Made by a program: the position numbers and the translations under genes
Part shown: one piece after another, positions 1 through 10,100 of the stretch
How positions within the stretch are numbered: position 1 is the first letter of the stretch
Layout: the number at the start of each line of letters is the position of its first letter
Notes under the pieces: generated by a model
The model's database searches: none
Told to the model about the DNA's origin: nothing
Seen by the model: only the letters and a program-made list of their open reading frames with translations
From: Bacteroidales bacterium 52_46
GTDB taxonomy: Bacteria; Bacteroidota; Bacteroidia; Bacteroidales; Muribaculaceae
Length of the DNA stretch: 64,000 nt
Assembly (NCBI GenBank): GCA_001915385.1
Contig: MNQK01000027.1
Coordinates: 62,001-126,000 of the forward strand
Direction: 5' to 3'

Positions 1-189
1 TGAACCTCCGCCACCCAGACCCTGCGAAGCCGCATTGCTTATGGCGGTACCTATGTCGCCGCCGCTCATCAGTGTGATTATCACTGCCACAATGGCACCG
101 ACGATACCGCCGCCGGCCGCGATTGATTTTCCCGATACGCGGCGCCGGTCGTCTACGTTGTCGCTTCTGCGTCGGCCGTCAAGTCTCAT
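1..189 (-). CDS. YpfJ-like neutral zinc metallopeptidase, N-terminal part
   Basis: Only the first 63 residues lie in the window; the gene runs off the left edge. The start MRLDGRRRSDNVDDRR is the typical opening of the YpfJ/KPN_02809 family of putative neutral zinc metallopeptidases. It is followed by a Gly-rich stretch and one hydrophobic segment at about residues 27-43 (IVGAIVAVIITLMSGGD), fitting a single N-terminal membrane anchor. The HExxH zinc site of the family would lie outside the window, so activity cannot be judged. The physiological substrate of this family is not known to me. The family assignment rests on the N-terminal motif alone but is distinctive. Confidence 0.85.
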   Translation of the reverse strand, partial: MRLDGRRRSDNVDDRRRVSGKSIAAGGGIVGAIVAVIITLMSGGDIGTAISNAASQGLGGGGS

Positions 190-225
190 AATTCCGTAGT
201 TTTATAGGTGAGTTTTTAATTTTTT

Positions 226-244
226 CCGCGGTTGAAAACCGCGG
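226..244. repeat. CCGCGG hairpin shared with the right end of the window
   Basis: The bases ccgcggttgaaaaccgcgg form a short perfect hairpin between the YpfJ-like gene and the C69 peptidase. The following bases accgcggctactac (238-251) recur at 62393-62406 inside a larger nested palindrome. There is no clear T tract in the minus-strand direction, so a terminator role is uncertain. Confidence 0.5.
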
Positions 245-256
245 CTACTACTTTTT

Positions 257-1888
257 TTACTTGTAGTTTATTTCGCGCACTTTGAGGCGCTCGCCGGCAT
301 CCTCCACGATTGAACGATAGTAGCGTTCGTCGTAGCCCGGGAACGAGGGATAAGCCGGCATGCCGTATTCGTTGCGCTTAAACTTGCCGTTTTCCTCATT
401 CTTCACATTGCCGTCCATATATTTAACAAACAAATAGTCGCCAAGTTCTTTGTAGCGGTCGGTAGCTTTCTTGGCCCAGATGTCGGCGAGGTTCTGGAGC
501 AGTTCCTTAGCGTCCTCAGTCTCGAAATAGGGCACCTGGTCGATAGCCACATTCACATCTACGACGATGGCGTCCTCAAGTTCCGACTGCACTTTGCGGA
601 TGTCGGGTATCATCTGCGAGTAGCGGTTGTAGGCCTGGTTGGCCACATAGTTGTTGACCCAGAAATTGGAAGTCCACGACAGGGTGTTCATGTCGCCGTT
701 GCCTACTGCCACTTCGTGGGGGGCATGGTCGACCGAGCAGAATATCGGGAGATAGACGCAGGTGTTGGCATCGTCGGTACCAAACCACAGCAATCCCTTC
801 ATGTAGTCGGGCAGATGGCCGCGCATCTGAGCCACGAAAGAGAAACCGGTCTGCTGCGTGGCGATGGCGCGTTCGTTGGTGTATTCCACCGAGTCGACCT
901 CAAACGTCATCGGACGCCAGCGGTAGGGCACGTGATACGGACCGGCACCTATGTCATGCGTCATATCGTAGGGCGTGCCCTCGAAGTGGTCGCGCATCAT
1001 CGCTTTCATATCGGCGGCGGTAACGGTGGTACGTGGTTTGACCCAAAGCGGGAGAGGCTCACCCTCGGCACGGTCAATCCAGGGGAGATACTTGTCCATG
1101 CCGTCGGCGTGACGGTTGAAGAACGCCCACACTCGGGCATCGCAGCCGCGGAGCGCGCCGAAATCGGTCACGGCGTAGGCTTTCGAGAAGTCAAATTCCT
1201 CGTCCTTGCCTTTGAAATAACCCTGCTTGCGGGCGAATGAAATCACATCCTTGCTGTAAAGGGTCTCGGGGTCGTTGAGTGGGAAGGTATGAATACGCGC
1301 ATGGTTGGCGTGACCGGAGATATACCCGTCGGGCACACGGCGTGCCACCCACACGGCGCCTTTGTCCTTGGCGCCCTTGCCTATCATCTCCATAATCCAG
1401 ACCTCGTCGGGGTCGGCAATCGAGAAAGATTCGCCTTCGCTCGCATAACCGTATTTATCAACGAGGTCGGTCATTATCTTCACCGCCTCGCGTGCGGTTT
1501 TAGCGCGCTGCAGGGTGATGTATATGAGCGAGCCGTAGTCGATAATGCCGCTCCCGGCAAGCTCGTGACGGCCGCCCCAGGTGCTTTCGGCAATGGTGAG
1601 GCCGTGCTCGTTCATGTTGCCGATGGTGGCGTAGGTATGTTCCACCTCGGGGATTTCACCGAGCGGTTTAGCCGTGTCCCATTCCACCACTTTGCGCATT
1701 GCGCCTTTGGGATGGTCGGCTGCAGGCTGGTTGTAGAGTTCGCCGTAAAGGCTGTGGGAATCGGCGGCGTAGGTTATGAACACACTTTTATCCTCGCCGG
1801 CACCTTTTGCCACGATAAGGCTCGTGCATGCCAGGGCGGGGACGGTAGCTGCTATCGCAGCGGTAAGTATAGCTGTAAGTTTTTTCAT
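257..1888 (-). CDS. Secreted C69-family dipeptidase (Ntn hydrolase)
   Basis: A 543-residue member of peptidase family C69 (PepD-type dipeptidases, U34 in older naming). Residues 1-20 are a signal peptide ending ALA. Cys21 follows directly (ACTSLIVAKGAG) and is the expected N-terminal nucleophile freed by processing, as in other Ntn hydrolases. Family features such as the GNMNEHGLTIAESTWGGR block (about residues 91-108) are present. The length is normal for secreted Bacteroidota members. It likely trims dipeptides in the periplasm or outside the cell. The gene follows the tricorn-type protease on the same strand after a 141-bp repeat-rich gap, so the two may form a peptide-degradation unit, but no shared promoter can be shown. 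No terminator is evident after the stop. Confidence 0.92.
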   Translation of the reverse strand: MKKLTAILTAAIAATVPALACTSLIVAKGAGEDKSVFITYAADSHSLYGELYNQPAADHPKGAMRKVVEWDTAKPLGEIPEVEHTYATIGNMNEHGLTIAESTWGGRHELAGSGIIDYGSLIYITLQRAKTAREAVKIMTDLVDKYGYASEGESFSIADPDEVWIMEMIGKGAKDKGAVWVARRVPDGYISGHANHARIHTFPLNDPETLYSKDVISFARKQGYFKGKDEEFDFSKAYAVTDFGALRGCDARVWAFFNRHADGMDKYLPWIDRAEGEPLPLWVKPRTTVTAADMKAMMRDHFEGTPYDMTHDIGAGPYHVPYRWRPMTFEVDSVEYTNERAIATQQTGFSFVAQMRGHLPDYMKGLLWFGTDDANTCVYLPIFCSVDHAPHEVAVGNGDMNTLSWTSNFWVNNYVANQAYNRYSQMIPDIRKVQSELEDAIVVDVNVAIDQVPYFETEDAKELLQNLADIWAKKATDRYKELGDYLFVKYMDGNVKNEENGKFKRNEYGMPAYPSFPGYDERYYRSIVEDAGERLKVREINYK

Positions 1889-1911
1889 CGATTGATTGTT
1901 TTTAGGGGAAT

Positions 1912-2033
1912 TCTCGGAGCACTCCGAGGACTCTGAGAGCTCAGAGAACTCCGATAAACCCGACCGGTCAGACAGGTCGGACGAGTCGGACAGGTCGGCA
2001 ATTATGAATTATGAATTATGAATTATGAATTAT
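1912..2033. repeat. Mosaic intergenic repeat (ctccgag / gtcgga / attatgaa units)
   Basis: Three simple-sequence blocks lie in a row: imperfect ctccgag/ctctgag inverted units (1912-1958), gtcggacag units (1966-1998), and four copies of the 8-base unit attatgaa (from 2001). The last block runs into the stop codon of the tricorn gene at 2030-2032. The same blocks recur near 17157-17300, 42163-42212, 47630-47730 and 48596-48712. Confidence 0.7.
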
Positions 2034-5000
2034 TTAAGTTGCTCGAGGAGGTGGGCTACCGCTGCTTCGAGCTGGGCGTCCTTACCGCGGTCGAGGTCGC
2101 CGGGATTGTTGTAGATGAGCACGTCGGGGTCAAGCTGCTTGTTCTCGAGGACGGTCTTGCCATAGAGTTTGTTGGTGACCTGCGGAATGCCGAATATCAG
2201 CGAGGGGTCAATCTGGGTTTCCCACCACACGGCTGTCATGGTGCCGGGAACCGGCGAACCGACAACATCGCCGATGCCGAGAGCCTTGTACGCCTCCGGA
2301 GTACCCGAAGCATCGGAATAGTTGCCTTCGTTGACAAGCATTACCGATGGCTTGTTCCACTGCGCCCACGGCTCGGAACCTACGTAACGTCCGCGCGGCA
2401 CATACTGCATATATTCCTTGCCCGACAAAAGTATGAGCAGGTCGTTGTGGAGCCAGCCACCACCGTTGAAACGGGTGTCGACCACCACGCCCTCACGGTT
2501 GCGGTAACGGCCGAGGAGGTCCTGGTACACGCGGCGATAGCTCTCGGAATCCATGCCTTCCACATGCACGTAAGCCAGACGGCCGCCCGACAGCGAGTCG
2601 ACAAGCGCCTGATTGTGCTCCACCCAGCGCTCATAGAGCAGGTCGGACAGATTGCCCTGCGAGGTGGCCTTCACCTCCACGCGGCGTACGACGGAACCGT
2701 CGGCCGGCTTGATGTCGAGCTTCACTTTCTTGCCTGTTTTTCCATCGAGCAGCGGATAGTAGTCGTCGCCCGCTTTTACCTCAACTCCGTCGATGGCCAT
2801 GATGATGTCGCCCTTGCCTATATTGGCCTGACGCGTGGATAGCGGACCGCGAGCTATCACTTCGGTCACTTTAAGTCCGTCGCCGTCGTAGCTCTCGTCG
2901 AAGAATGCGCCGAGCGACGCCGTCGACAGAGCCGGACCGTTGCCGTAATAGCGTCCGCCGGTGTGCGATGCATTGAGTTCGCCGAGGATTTCGCTCATAA
3001 GAGTAGCGAAATCTCGGTTGTTGCTGATATACGGGAGGAACTTGCGGTAATCCTCGCCGTAGCCGCGCCAGTCGACGCCGTGGAGATTCTCATCGTAGAA
3101 TTTTGCCTCAACCTGACTGAGCAAATGGTCGAAGATGTATTCGCGTTCGGCCGAGGGTGTACGCGTATATAGCGCGCTGAATTCAATATCCTCCTTCGAG
3201 CCGTCGGCAAGCGACAGTTTGCTCAGACCCGTTCCCGAGATTATGAAAAGGTTCTCCCCCTCCTTGTCGGGCACGAAACCACCGCTTACATCGGAGGCGA
3301 ACATCGAGGTCTCCCCTTTCTTGAGGTCTTTTTTCATAAGATTGGCCTTACCGTCGGGAGCGCTTACGGTATAATACAGGTTGTTGCCTTTCTTGTCAAG
3401 ATAATAGTCGCCGATAAATCCGGAGTTGGAAGTAAGGCGGCGCGTGCGGTAACGGCGGTTGTCGAGGTCAAACACGAGCGGCTTGACGGCGTCATCGGCC
3501 TCATCAACGTCCTTGTCCCCTTTCTTCTTTTTCTTTTTATCCTTTTTCTTCTTGTCGCCGGAGTCATCCTTTGCCGATTCGTCATCTTTCGCATTTTCCT
3601 CGGCCAGTTCCGCCTCCTCCTTGGTGCGGTTGAGTATGTCCCAGCCTTCGCCGTCGAGCATCATCAGCAGGATGTCGGTCTGTTCGCCCCACGATGCCTG
3701 GTTCTTGTAGCCGTAGCGGCCCGACTCATACGTGAAGCCCTTGCCGTCGAGCGCCCAGCGGGGATTGCTCTCGGCATATCCGCTCTCGGTCAGGTCGACC
3801 ACCTTCGAGCCGTCGGCGCTCACGAGGGCTATATCGGAATTGTTCCATCCCCCCTCGCCGATATACGAGGCGAGAAGCCAGCGCGAATCGGGACTCCACC
3901 GGAAACCGACATCGCCGTCGGCATACGAATAGTTCCACTTGCCGTCGAGCGCCGTAACCGTTTCCTTAGTCTTGAGGTCGATGACGCGTATCGCCGTACG
4001 GTCCTCAAGGAAAGCCACCTTCTTGCCGTCGGGACTGAATTCGGGCTGCTGCGCGGTTGTGGCGCAGCTGTAGAGCGGCTCCTCCACTATCTCGTCGGCG
4101 TAGGTGAACAGTTTGTCCTTGTCACCCTTGATTTTGGCTGTAAAGAGCTGCCACTTGCCGTCGCGCTCACTGTCGTATACGAGAGTCTTGCCGTCGGGCG
4201 AGAAACTGATGCAGCGTTCCTGCCCCGGAGTGTCGGTGATGCGGCGGGTGGTCTTGTATTTGGTCGAAGTCACATACACGTCGCCGCGTATGACGAAAGC
4301 CACCTCCTTGCCGTCGGGCGATACATCGAGTGCTGTAGCTCCCGAGCCGGTGAAATATTTCACATTGTCGGCGTCATAAAGGTCGGTGGCGATATTTACC
4401 TCGACCTTGCGCGGCTGCTCGCCGGGACGCAGTGTGTAGAGCTCGCCGTTCCATGAGTAAGCGAGAATTTTGCCTGCGGCATCGGCCGAGAGTGAGCGCA
4501 CGGGATGGCGTTCGTAATCGGTCAGACGGCGGCGTCCGGTTCCGTCGACATTGCGGGTGTAGATATTGAGGGTATTGTTGTCCTCCTCGCTGACGTAGTA
4601 GAACTGCTCCCCTTCGCCCCATACGGGGTCGACATCGTGGCCGTTGAACGATGTAAGGCGCGTGAATTTGCCGTCGCGCACGAGCCAGATGTCGCCGGTG
4701 CCCGACGAGCGCTCATGCTTGCGTAGCGGGTCTTCATAGCCCTTACGGTCGCGGTAAAGGATGTCGCCGCGTGAATTGACGCTCATGGCGAGCGTAGGCA
4801 CCGACATGAGCAGCTTCGGGCGTCCGCCGCGGGTCGACACAGTATAGGTCTGGTTCTGAAAACTGCCCGTAGCCGCTTCGACCCCGGGCATCAGTTTGGT
4901 ATCAAAAACTATCGTCGAATCGTTGAGAAATGCGCGCGGAGTCTCGGTGCCGCTGTTGGTAGTGAGACGGCGCGGCGTGCCTCCTGCGGCGTCGACGATA

Positions 5001-5275
5001 AATATATCGTCACTGCCGCGACGGTCGCTGCAGAATGCGAGCGTACGTGAGTCGGGGCTCCACACGGGAGCGGTATTATAGCCCTCGGTGGTGATGCGTG
5101 TGGCATTGCCGCCGTTCACCCCCACTGTGTAGATGTCGCCCTTGTAGGTAAAGGCTATTGTCGAGCCGTCGGGCGATATCGCACTGTTCCGCAGCCACAA
5201 CGGTGATGTATCCGAGGCCACAGACCCGCCTGCGGCCATTGCCGCCATGACAGCGGCAAGCATTATCTTTTTCAT
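2030..5275 (-). CDS. Tricorn-type S41 protease
   Basis: The protein has 1081 residues when started at MKKIMLAAVMAAMAAG, which begins a clear signal peptide; the frame stays open upstream but that part is not protein-like. It starts with WD40/PD40-type beta-propeller repeats (SPDGSTIAF, WSPDSRTLAF, FSPDGKTLVY and others, to about residue 500). A PDZ domain follows (about 780-865, GKGDIIMAIDGVEV), then an S41 peptidase domain. The nucleophile is probably Ser987 in NEGNYSDASG, followed by the GTMTAVWWE block of tricorn homologues. This points to a periplasmic peptide-degrading enzyme. An unusual Lys/Asp-rich, low-complexity insert lies at about residues 560-600. The TAA stop is formed with the attatgaa repeat. 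A weak promoter-like TATCTTTA lies at complement 5307-5314. Confidence 0.93.
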   Translation of the reverse strand: MKKIMLAAVMAAMAAGGSVASDTSPLWLRNSAISPDGSTIAFTYKGDIYTVGVNGGNATRITTEGYNTAPVWSPDSRTLAFCSDRRGSDDIFIVDAAGGTPRRLTTNSGTETPRAFLNDSTIVFDTKLMPGVEAATGSFQNQTYTVSTRGGRPKLLMSVPTLAMSVNSRGDILYRDRKGYEDPLRKHERSSGTGDIWLVRDGKFTRLTSFNGHDVDPVWGEGEQFYYVSEEDNNTLNIYTRNVDGTGRRRLTDYERHPVRSLSADAAGKILAYSWNGELYTLRPGEQPRKVEVNIATDLYDADNVKYFTGSGATALDVSPDGKEVAFVIRGDVYVTSTKYKTTRRITDTPGQERCISFSPDGKTLVYDSERDGKWQLFTAKIKGDKDKLFTYADEIVEEPLYSCATTAQQPEFSPDGKKVAFLEDRTAIRVIDLKTKETVTALDGKWNYSYADGDVGFRWSPDSRWLLASYIGEGGWNNSDIALVSADGSKVVDLTESGYAESNPRWALDGKGFTYESGRYGYKNQASWGEQTDILLMMLDGEGWDILNRTKEEAELAEENAKDDESAKDDSGDKKKKDKKKKKKGDKDVDEADDAVKPLVFDLDNRRYRTRRLTSNSGFIGDYYLDKKGNNLYYTVSAPDGKANLMKKDLKKGETSMFASDVSGGFVPDKEGENLFIISGTGLSKLSLADGSKEDIEFSALYTRTPSAEREYIFDHLLSQVEAKFYDENLHGVDWRGYGEDYRKFLPYISNNRDFATLMSEILGELNASHTGGRYYGNGPALSTASLGAFFDESYDGDGLKVTEVIARGPLSTRQANIGKGDIIMAIDGVEVKAGDDYYPLLDGKTGKKVKLDIKPADGSVVRRVEVKATSQGNLSDLLYERWVEHNQALVDSLSGGRLAYVHVEGMDSESYRRVYQDLLGRYRNREGVVVDTRFNGGGWLHNDLLILLSGKEYMQYVPRGRYVGSEPWAQWNKPSVMLVNEGNYSDASGTPEAYKALGIGDVVGSPVPGTMTAVWWETQIDPSLIFGIPQVTNKLYGKTVLENKQLDPDVLIYNNPGDLDRGKDAQLEAAVAHLLEQLK

Positions 5276-5372
5276 TGCAATGAAATTAAATGATATTTTT
5301 ATGCAGTAAAGATAATGAAAGTTTTTGAAATAACGGCAATCAAGTGGCAAACAGCATGGACATGTCGTCAAC

Positions 5373-5391
5373 GGAGAGCCTTCGGCTCTCC
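5373..5391. other. GGAGAGCC hairpin between operon end and tricorn gene
   Basis: ggagagcc and ggctctcc are separated by three bases, followed on the plus strand by the palindrome ccgccggcgg. It lies between the last gene of the B12 operon and the tricorn gene. There is no T tract in the minus direction, so termination there is not shown. Confidence 0.4.
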
Positions 5392-5427
5392 GCCGGCGGT
5401 TATTTTTAATATAGTCAGGACAATCTC

Positions 5428-6888
5428 TTAGATTCTTACCTTGAGGGTGAGGGAGCCGGCTCGGACTATATAGAAGCCGGCGGGGAGCGAGGGTGTGATG
5501 ACTTCGTGGTCGTCGAGCAGTGTGCGGGTGTATACCGTCTTGCCGCTCAGATCGTAGACTGTGAGGAGGTTGCCTGCCAGACCGAGAGCCGATACTCCGC
5601 CGTCGACGGGATAAAGAAGGGCATCGGATGCCGAAATGTCGTCGGCCGACGAGTCGCCCCCCTTCTTCACGGGAAATACGGGGAGCGAGGGGAACCAGTA
5701 GTTTGATATCATCGGATATTCGTTGATGACGTTGGCCTCGGAGTCGTAGCGCACCAGCTTGTAAGTAGGATCCTGGAAGGTATGGAACAATGAGACATAC
5801 ATCTCGTCGGTCACCGGGTGCATGCGCATCGAGCAGCCGTATATGTTCCAGTTTTCGGGCAGGCTCTCGAGATCGAGCCATTCTGAAAATTCCCCCGAGT
5901 CGATGTCGTAGCGGTAGACGTGGCTTTGCGAGAACCATGAGCTTGCGCCGCCGTTCCAGTAAAGAGCATTCTGTACAGACGAGGCGCAGAAGCCGTCGGG
6001 CGTCCATGCATACCATGAGTTGGCCGGGGCGTAGATACCGTCGGGTATGTCGATGATTTCATATTCCAGAGTCACGGGGTCGACCTTCACCAGATAAGGG
6101 AGCGTGAAGCCCATGCCGTTGACATTGGGAGCGACACTGAGCCAAAGGTTTCCGTCCTTCGACAACACTACCGAACCAATTCCGGCGCCCTCCTGCACGA
6201 TGTCCAGCGGGATTGTCTCGACGACGGCATCGGAGGCGGGGTCGATTACAAGGAGTCCGGCCGACTGATGGGCCGCAAACACCTTGCCGGCGGTGTATAC
6301 CGCCATGCCGCTCTGGCCGTGGTAGAGCGAGCCTGTAGGGTCGGTATTGGGCTTGTCGTTGTCGCCGCCGGCGTTGGGGTTGCCCGAACCGGCCACCTGA
6401 CCTTTGATTTCGTAGCTGTCGAGGTCGAGCACCCAAAGACCGTTGGACGACGTCACGTAGCCCTTATGCGAGTCTATTCCCACGAATCCGCGGCCGTCGC
6501 ACTGTGCGCCCGACGGATCGATAATCTGCAACTGCGTGATGATTTTCATCGTGTAGGCATCGACCACAGTGATGCGGCCGCCTGAGACAGATGCTCCGGG
6601 ATCTTTCTCCTGCTTGGCGATAAGAAACAAACGGCCGTCGTGAATGGCTCCGTACTGGTTGGTGCAGCCGAGTTCCATGCCGGGATTGTTGCCCTGTATG
6701 ATACGGTATTCCCAATATTCGCCGTCGGGGTCATCGGGGCGCAGGAAGTTGACGGTGGAGTTCCGGTGTCCGTACCAGTCCTCGTTGACGATGAACACAC
6801 CGTCGGTATAATCGGCGGAGGCAGCCCCGGCCTCAAGGGCCGGGATTGCCATTGCGCCGACAATCAATGAAAAGAGTGTGCGGTTCAT
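5428..6888 (-). CDS. Secreted beta-propeller (DUF5074/YncE-like), BtuG-like paralogue with sorting tail
   Basis: I place the start at MNRTLFSLIVGAMAIPALEAGAA, a Sec signal peptide, giving 486 residues. The frame is open further upstream, but that part is the inserted repeat element. The body resembles the YncE-like propeller of BtuG (TDGVFIVNEDWYGHRN, LWVLDLDSYEIKG, GLLVIDPASDAVVETIPLD). Unlike BtuG it has no lipobox cysteine. It ends in a C-terminal sorting-type domain (VYDLSGKTVYTR, LPAGFYIVRAG). It is the last gene of the riboswitch-led operon, so a role in surface cobalamin handling is likely; ligand binding is inference. Its TAA stop is the first triplet of TAAGAGATTGTC, an end motif shared with mobile elements in this window. 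Confidence 0.8.
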   Translation of the reverse strand: MNRTLFSLIVGAMAIPALEAGAASADYTDGVFIVNEDWYGHRNSTVNFLRPDDPDGEYWEYRIIQGNNPGMELGCTNQYGAIHDGRLFLIAKQEKDPGASVSGGRITVVDAYTMKIITQLQIIDPSGAQCDGRGFVGIDSHKGYVTSSNGLWVLDLDSYEIKGQVAGSGNPNAGGDNDKPNTDPTGSLYHGQSGMAVYTAGKVFAAHQSAGLLVIDPASDAVVETIPLDIVQEGAGIGSVVLSKDGNLWLSVAPNVNGMGFTLPYLVKVDPVTLEYEIIDIPDGIYAPANSWYAWTPDGFCASSVQNALYWNGGASSWFSQSHVYRYDIDSGEFSEWLDLESLPENWNIYGCSMRMHPVTDEMYVSLFHTFQDPTYKLVRYDSEANVINEYPMISNYWFPSLPVFPVKKGGDSSADDISASDALLYPVDGGVSALGLAGNLLTVYDLSGKTVYTRTLLDDHEVITPSLPAGFYIVRAGSLTLKVRI

Positions 6889-6892
6889 TTTA

Positions 6893-7181
6893 GAGGGTGT
6901 CTCATAACAAAAGTTAAACACTGAGTCGAAAATTTTGAGATGTATTTGGCGTTGAGTCGAAGGAGCATAGCGAGCTATGTGACTGAGACGCGATAGAAAA
7001 GGTATTTTTATATTCTCTTTCATTTTATAAGATTTATATGTTTTTAATATTACTGTCGCCTTGATGTCTCTTTTGCTAAATTTTTGTTTCTCGTCGGTCA
7101 CATAGCTCGCTATGCTCCCTCCTCAAAAACTATCTAAAAGATACATCACTCAGTGTTTAACTTTTGTTATGTGACACCCTC
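6893..7181. mobile_element. 289-bp MITE-like element with 34-bp terminal inverted repeats
   Basis: The ends (6893-6926 and 7148-7181) are inverted repeats matching at 33 of 34 positions and begin GAGGGTGTC. Both sides are flanked by TTA (6890-6892 and 7182-7184), which looks like a 3-bp target duplication. A second, perfect 22-base inverted pair lies inside (6962-6983 and 7097-7118). Each inner arm is itself a small hairpin (catagc/gctatg). No transposase is encoded, so movement would need one supplied in trans. Removing the element and one TTA rebuilds an ATGA overlap between the flanking genes (upstream product ending KVIVK). Confidence 0.8.
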
Positions 7182-10100
7182 TTACAATCACTTTTTGTGT
7201 GGTTACAGATTCGGAAGTCGTGACAACCTTGATATATATGCCTGCGGGGAGCGTGGCATTGACATCGAACTGACGGCCGTTAAGGTCGTAGACGGCAGTC
7301 ACGGCGCCATCGCCGTCAGCTGCAATCGAGCCGACACCTGTTACGCCCGTTTCAAAGAATGAGGGAGTGGAGGCGTACACGGCATCGCTTCCGGCGGGAA
7401 CTGCCTCGAAGTGGTAATTGTAGCGGGTCGACGGTTTTACGCCGGTCAGCGTCACGGCAGCTTTGCCGGAGGTCACTTCGGCATCGGCAGTCATGGGTTC
7501 GTCCTCGCTGCCCTCGGGCGCATAGACCACTTTCACAGCAAGCGACGGCAGGAGAATACCGGTATTGGCGGCGGCAAAGCGTTCGGGCAGTTCGGTTTCA
7601 TACACCGGAGTCATCGATGTAGAGAGTGCAACGGTAGCATTATCGGATACTACGGGATTATCATCGATATAGTTTATGCAGTCAACTGCCGGCTCGGTGA
7701 TATTCGATGTCTTCCAGTAATTCTTTGAAGTGAGTGCGGCAGCTTTGCCGGAGGGAACCACGAGGTCGATATATGTAGCGGGAGTCTTCGAATTGTGACG
7801 GAATGAATACGCAGTCAGTGAAGTCAGGGCGTCGGGGTCGCATACATACACCTTAAACCCGTCGGGAGTGTTCTGGAATGCATTGGACTGAATGGTCTTG
7901 ACACCCGCCGGAAGTTCGATTTCAGTCATCGACATACAGCCGTTGAACGCGCTCGAACCTATTGAAGTGACCGACACGGGAATATCAACCGAGGTCAGCG
8001 CCTTGCAGCCGTTGAAGAGTGAATTGGGTATGGCAGTGAGCGCTGAGGGGAGTGTTACCGACTGAAGCTTGATACAGCCAGAGAGAGCATAGTTGCCTAT
8101 TGATGTTATCCGGTCGCCGAACTCGAAATGAGTCAGTGAGCTGCAGTAGCCGAATGCGTATGCCGGGACAGCCGTCACGCCGACGGGAAGATTGATTTCA
8201 GCCAGTTTGGCGCACTGGTAAAATGCGCGCTCGCCAATCGTTTTCAGACCTTCGGGAAGACTGATTGACTCAAGCGACGAGCAGTAATAGAATGCATTGT
8301 TGCCGATAGCGGTGACTCCGGCGGGAATTACGATTGATTTGAGAGCCGCGCAGCTTGAGAAGCAGCTGGGTGATATTTCAGTCACATCGTCGGGAATGTT
8401 GCAGCTGACGAGCTTCTCGCAACCGTCAAACATATTCTTGCCGAATCCCCTGATGTCGGCGGGCATGGTGACGGATGTAAGGTTTTTGGCGCGGAAGAAT
8501 GCGGAGTCGGAAATCTCGGTAACGCGGAATTTCTTGTCCATATATGTGATTTCCGACGGGATTACCACGTCGCCCGAGAATTTGGAGTTGGCAATCTGCA
8601 CGGCGGTGTCACGGTGTTTGCCGTCGAAATGGTGGAACTTGGCCTTGACGGTCATTTCGCCATCTTTGAGTGAAGTGATCTCGTAAGGCATTTTTTGGAA
8701 TACGAAGCGGTCGCCGCTGTTGACGTCGAGGAAGAAGTCATCTTTGATTACGGAAAAGTTTTTCCATACGGGAGCTTCGGCATATACATCGGCAAAACCT
8801 TTGGGGCATTGTAATGTGGCCGTACCGAAAACCGATGAATCGAAGAGGTCGGTGTCGACAGTGAGAGGTTCGGTAGCGTATACCTTGACATTGGTCAGCG
8901 ACGTACAGCCGGCAAACGCTTTCGACATCAACATGCGCACGCTTTTGGGTATTTCTATTCCGGTAAGGCTCTCGCAACCTTCAAAGGCCGATGCCGCGAT
9001 GTTGACAACAGAGGAGGGGATGACCAATGTGCCTTTCAGCGCGGTATAGGCGAAAGCATTGGCGGGGATTTCGGTCATGGCCGACGGGATATTTACCGTG
9101 TCGAGGTTGATACAACCGGCAAATGTCGACTCACCGATTACTGCGAGTCTGTCGGGAAGCGTCACCGATGCGACAGTGCTTCCGGCAAATGCGCTCGCGC
9201 CTATTGAAGTGATTGATTCGGGTATAACAATGTCGTTGATTTCCGCTCCGACCATAGCCTCTTTGTCTATTCCGACCACGGTATAGGTCACTCCCTGATA
9301 ATCAAATGCAGAGTGGATAGAGTGGCGTCCGTCGGCGAGTTTTACGAGAGAGGCCTCGGTGTAGGCCGAGTCGTCGAAGGGTGCCGACAGGGTGACAGTC
9401 TTGTCCTTGTAGTTTTTCAGGCGATAGCACAGGCCGTCGATCGTGAACTCGGTGACAGCGTCGTCGGGTATATTGGCTGGCGCGGGCATGAATTCTTTCC
9501 ACTCTACGGGCATCATGTCTGGGCAATAGTTCCAGCCGTCCCAGCAGCCGTCGACAAGTTCGCGGCACGACATACCCCACCCCGAGTAACCGAACTGCGA
9601 TGTCTCGGAATCCTTTACCCAGTATGACCAGTAGCCGATGTACCAACCGGCCTGCCAAATGTCGTTGGAGTCGGCGGCCTTCCAGTTGTCATAGTCGTAG
9701 TCGGGATATGAGCCGTCGATACCGCTGCCGCCGCGGGGATGGTACTGCAGACCGCCCTCGGGATAGTAGTAATCGTTGTTTGCCGAGTCCCATAGACCGG
9801 GATTGCCGCTCTCGTCATCGTCCCAGCCGATGCCGTCGAGAGTGTAGCCGTCGGGCGCGATGGCCGAGATGTCGCAGCCTACGTTGGTGCGCTGCACAAG
9901 TCCGAACAGCTGCGGATTGTTGAGTGTAACATCCCTGAACATATCGAAACCGGTAGCCACACCGTCCCAGCGGTAGCCGAACACGAGGGCAGCCGCGTCA
10001 CGGCCGTCGGCATCGTTCCACTGTATGACGAGAGCCGCGCGGTTCTCGCCCGTACCTGTCCAGTTTTCTATCATATCGAAGGTGAATTCACCGTCGTAGG

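Noticed and set aside
2001..2033. Tandem attatgaa units as a CRISPR-like array
   Set aside because: The units are 8 bases with no spacers; no cas genes are in the window.
5276..6016. N-terminal extension of the tricorn-type protease
   Set aside because: It overlaps the propeller gene in another frame, is Arg/His-rich and lies before a clear signal peptide.
6889..7101. N-terminal extension of the second propeller protein through the inserted element
   Set aside because: The extension is encoded by the element. The signal peptide begins at 6888, and the rebuilt empty site places an ATGA overlap there.
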